A DNA stretch of 64,000 nt from Pseudomonas sp. B21-040 (GTDB taxonomy: Bacteria; Pseudomonadota; Gammaproteobacteria; Pseudomonadales; Pseudomonadaceae), in contig NZ_CP087176.1 in assembly GCF_024748695.1 (NCBI RefSeq), positions 1,605,501 through 1,669,500 on the forward strand, given 5' to 3'. Positions 62,773 through 64,000 of the stretch are shown piece by piece. A program made the translations under genes and the position numbers. How positions within the stretch are numbered: the stretch's first letter is position 1; each line of letters starts with the position of its first letter. The notes under the pieces were generated by a model that made no database searches, was not told where the DNA came from, and saw only the letters and a program-made list of their open reading frames with translations.

Positions 62773-64000
62773 ATGGATATGCGCAAGAGCGGTCTGGTCA
62801 GCAGTAGCGACTCCGGTTCCTATTCGGACTTGAATCGCTTGAACCAGCTCAAGGTGGGCGACAAGAACAGTGACGGCAACATGCGCAAGGTTGCGCAGGA
62901 ATTCGAGTCGCTGTTCCTTGGTGAAATGCTCAAGTCCATGCGCTCGGCCACCGAAGCGTTGGGCAAGGACAACCCGCTCAACACGCCGGCGGCCAAGCAG
63001 TATCAGGAAATGTACGACCAGCAGTTGGCCATTTCCATGTCCCGTGAGGGCGGTGGTATTGGTCTGGCGGACGTGCTGATGCGTCAGATGTCGAAGAACA
63101 AACCACTGGCGCCGGGTGAGGCGGCAGCGGCATCCGCGGCCAAGCAGGAAGCGGCGAAAGCCGCCGTGCCGACGCCGATTGCAGCGGGCACCGTGGCCAC
63201 CGACGGTCCGCTGTCGCGGCTCAATGGTCAGCGTCCGTTGTGGGCTTCGCGCTCGGTGAAAGCGCCGGCAGGCGAGGGCACGCATCGCAATGACATGGAG
63301 CTGATCAATCAGCGTCGTCTGGCCTTGCCACCGAAACTGGCGGATCGCTTGCTCGCCGGTCTGGTGCCTTCGGCAACGACTGCTGCGACCGCCAACAAAC
63401 CGTTGTTGCCTGAGCGTGGCGTCGCGACGCCTGCGGCAGCGACCGGTGCCGGTCCGCTGTTCAATGGTGACTGGCTGGCCTCGCAAACGGACACGAAATC
63501 GAGCGGACGCCTGCAGATTTACGGCCGTGCCATGGCGCAGATTCCCCTGGCACCGCCGAAGAAAGCCTTCAGTTCCGCCGACGAATTCGTCAACACCATG
63601 CTGCCGATGGCCAAGGAAGCCGCCGAGCGCATTGGCGTCGATCCGCGTTACCTGGTGGCCCAGGCGGCGCTGGAAACCGGTTGGGGTAAATCGGTCATGC
63701 GCGCCCAGGATGGCAGCAGTAGCCACAACCTGTTCGGCATCAAGGCCGGCACCAGTTGGAAGGGCGATTCGGCGCGGGCCATCACCAGCGAATTCAGGAA
63801 TGGCGAGATGGTCAAGGAGACGGCCGAGTTCCGTTCCTACGACTCGTACAAAGACAGCTTCCATGACCTTGTGACTTTGCTGCAAACCAACAATCGCTAT
63901 CAAGATGTTGTGAAGTCGGCCGATAACCCAGAACAGTTTGTACGCGAGTTGCAGAAAGCCGGGTATGCAACCGACCCGGATTACGCAAGCAAGATCTCGC
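62773..64000 (+). CDS. flgJ: Flagellar rod cap / peptidoglycan hydrolase FlgJ (5' part)
   Basis: 409 codons are present before the window ends. The N-terminal rod-assembly domain (FESLFLGEMLKSMRSA; LADVLMRQM) is followed by an Ala/Pro-rich linker and the C-terminal glucosaminidase domain (VAQAALETGWGKS with the catalytic Glu; HNLFGIKAG). The start ATG lies 12 bp after flgI. Confidence 0.95.
   Translation, partial: MDMRKSGLVSSSDSGSYSDLNRLNQLKVGDKNSDGNMRKVAQEFESLFLGEMLKSMRSATEALGKDNPLNTPAAKQYQEMYDQQLAISMSREGGGIGLADVLMRQMSKNKPLAPGEAAAASAAKQEAAKAAVPTPIAAGTVATDGPLSRLNGQRPLWASRSVKAPAGEGTHRNDMELINQRRLALPPKLADRLLAGLVPSATTAATANKPLLPERGVATPAAATGAGPLFNGDWLASQTDTKSSGRLQIYGRAMAQIPLAPPKKAFSSADEFVNTMLPMAKEAAERIGVDPRYLVAQAALETGWGKSVMRAQDGSSSHNLFGIKAGTSWKGDSARAITSEFRNGEMVKETAEFRSYDSYKDSFHDLVTLLQTNNRYQDVVKSADNPEQFVRELQKAGYATDPDYASKIS

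Noticed and set aside
1-64000. tRNA, rRNA, prophage or transposase genes
   Set aside because: None seen; the only mobile-type sequences are short non-coding inverted repeats.

Overview
The window is chromosomal DNA of a fluorescent-group Pseudomonas. This is an inference from its GC-rich codon use, the lapG/lapD and LapA-type adhesin pair, the phhABC-phhR cluster, the cpxR-spy-cpxA order, the yciB/yciO/scpAB/rluB neighbourhood, a DUF6124 pair and many Pseudomonas-type REP inverted repeats. No rRNA, tRNA, CRISPR array, integrase or intact insertion sequence was seen.

Region 1 (1-22.6 kb) is an adhesion and surface-protein island. It begins with the 3' end of a giant type-I-secreted adhesin (VWA domain, RTX repeats, C-terminal secretion signal) and includes lapG-lapD, the c-di-GMP-controlled protease switch that normally releases or retains such adhesins. 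Between and beyond them, all on the minus strand, lie four large modular Ig-like proteins (called A, B, C and D from right to left by sub-family: A 770 aa, B 1884 aa, C 815 aa, D 1400 aa). A and D share about 620 residues of head and differ in their tails. All four lack a recognisable signal peptide. Each is preceded by the same composite DNA element: a CTGTCA-N4-TGACAG palindrome plus a 15-bp box at constant spacing. C and D are each followed, with no terminator between, by a highly conserved ~340-nt structured leader (helices supported by compensatory changes) and a small DUF6124 gene. One DUF6124 copy has CTG where the other has ATG. This promoter + variable-tail protein + structured leader + DUF6124 arrangement is the best candidate here for an undescribed system.

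Region 2 (22.6-36.3 kb) is ordinary core genome: a DUF454 membrane protein, a UPF0149 protein, recQ, a MarR regulator, a FimV/HubP-like protein, a SelW-like protein, an EamA exporter with an AraC regulator, a UDP-2,3-diacylglucosamine-hydrolase-like enzyme, an HD hydrolase, an Mpo1-like protein, an OruR-like regulator, trkH and a nitroreductase.

Region 3 (36.3-48.5 kb) carries an envelope-stress system (cpxR, a Spy/CpxP-like protein, cpxA, with a tandem GTAAA site), then the yciI-yciB / RNase AM / yciO / scpA / scpB block, rluB, the aromatic amino acid permease aroP (with a TyrR-like box far upstream and a possible leader peptide) and arfB.

Region 4 (48.5-64 kb) holds an MFS exporter, two very small conserved-looking ORFs, the phenylalanine catabolic operon phhABC with its regulator phhR, a periplasmic nitrate reductase operon napEDABC, and the start of the flgFGHIJ rod/ring operon behind a sigma-54-like promoter. 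flgJ runs off the right end.
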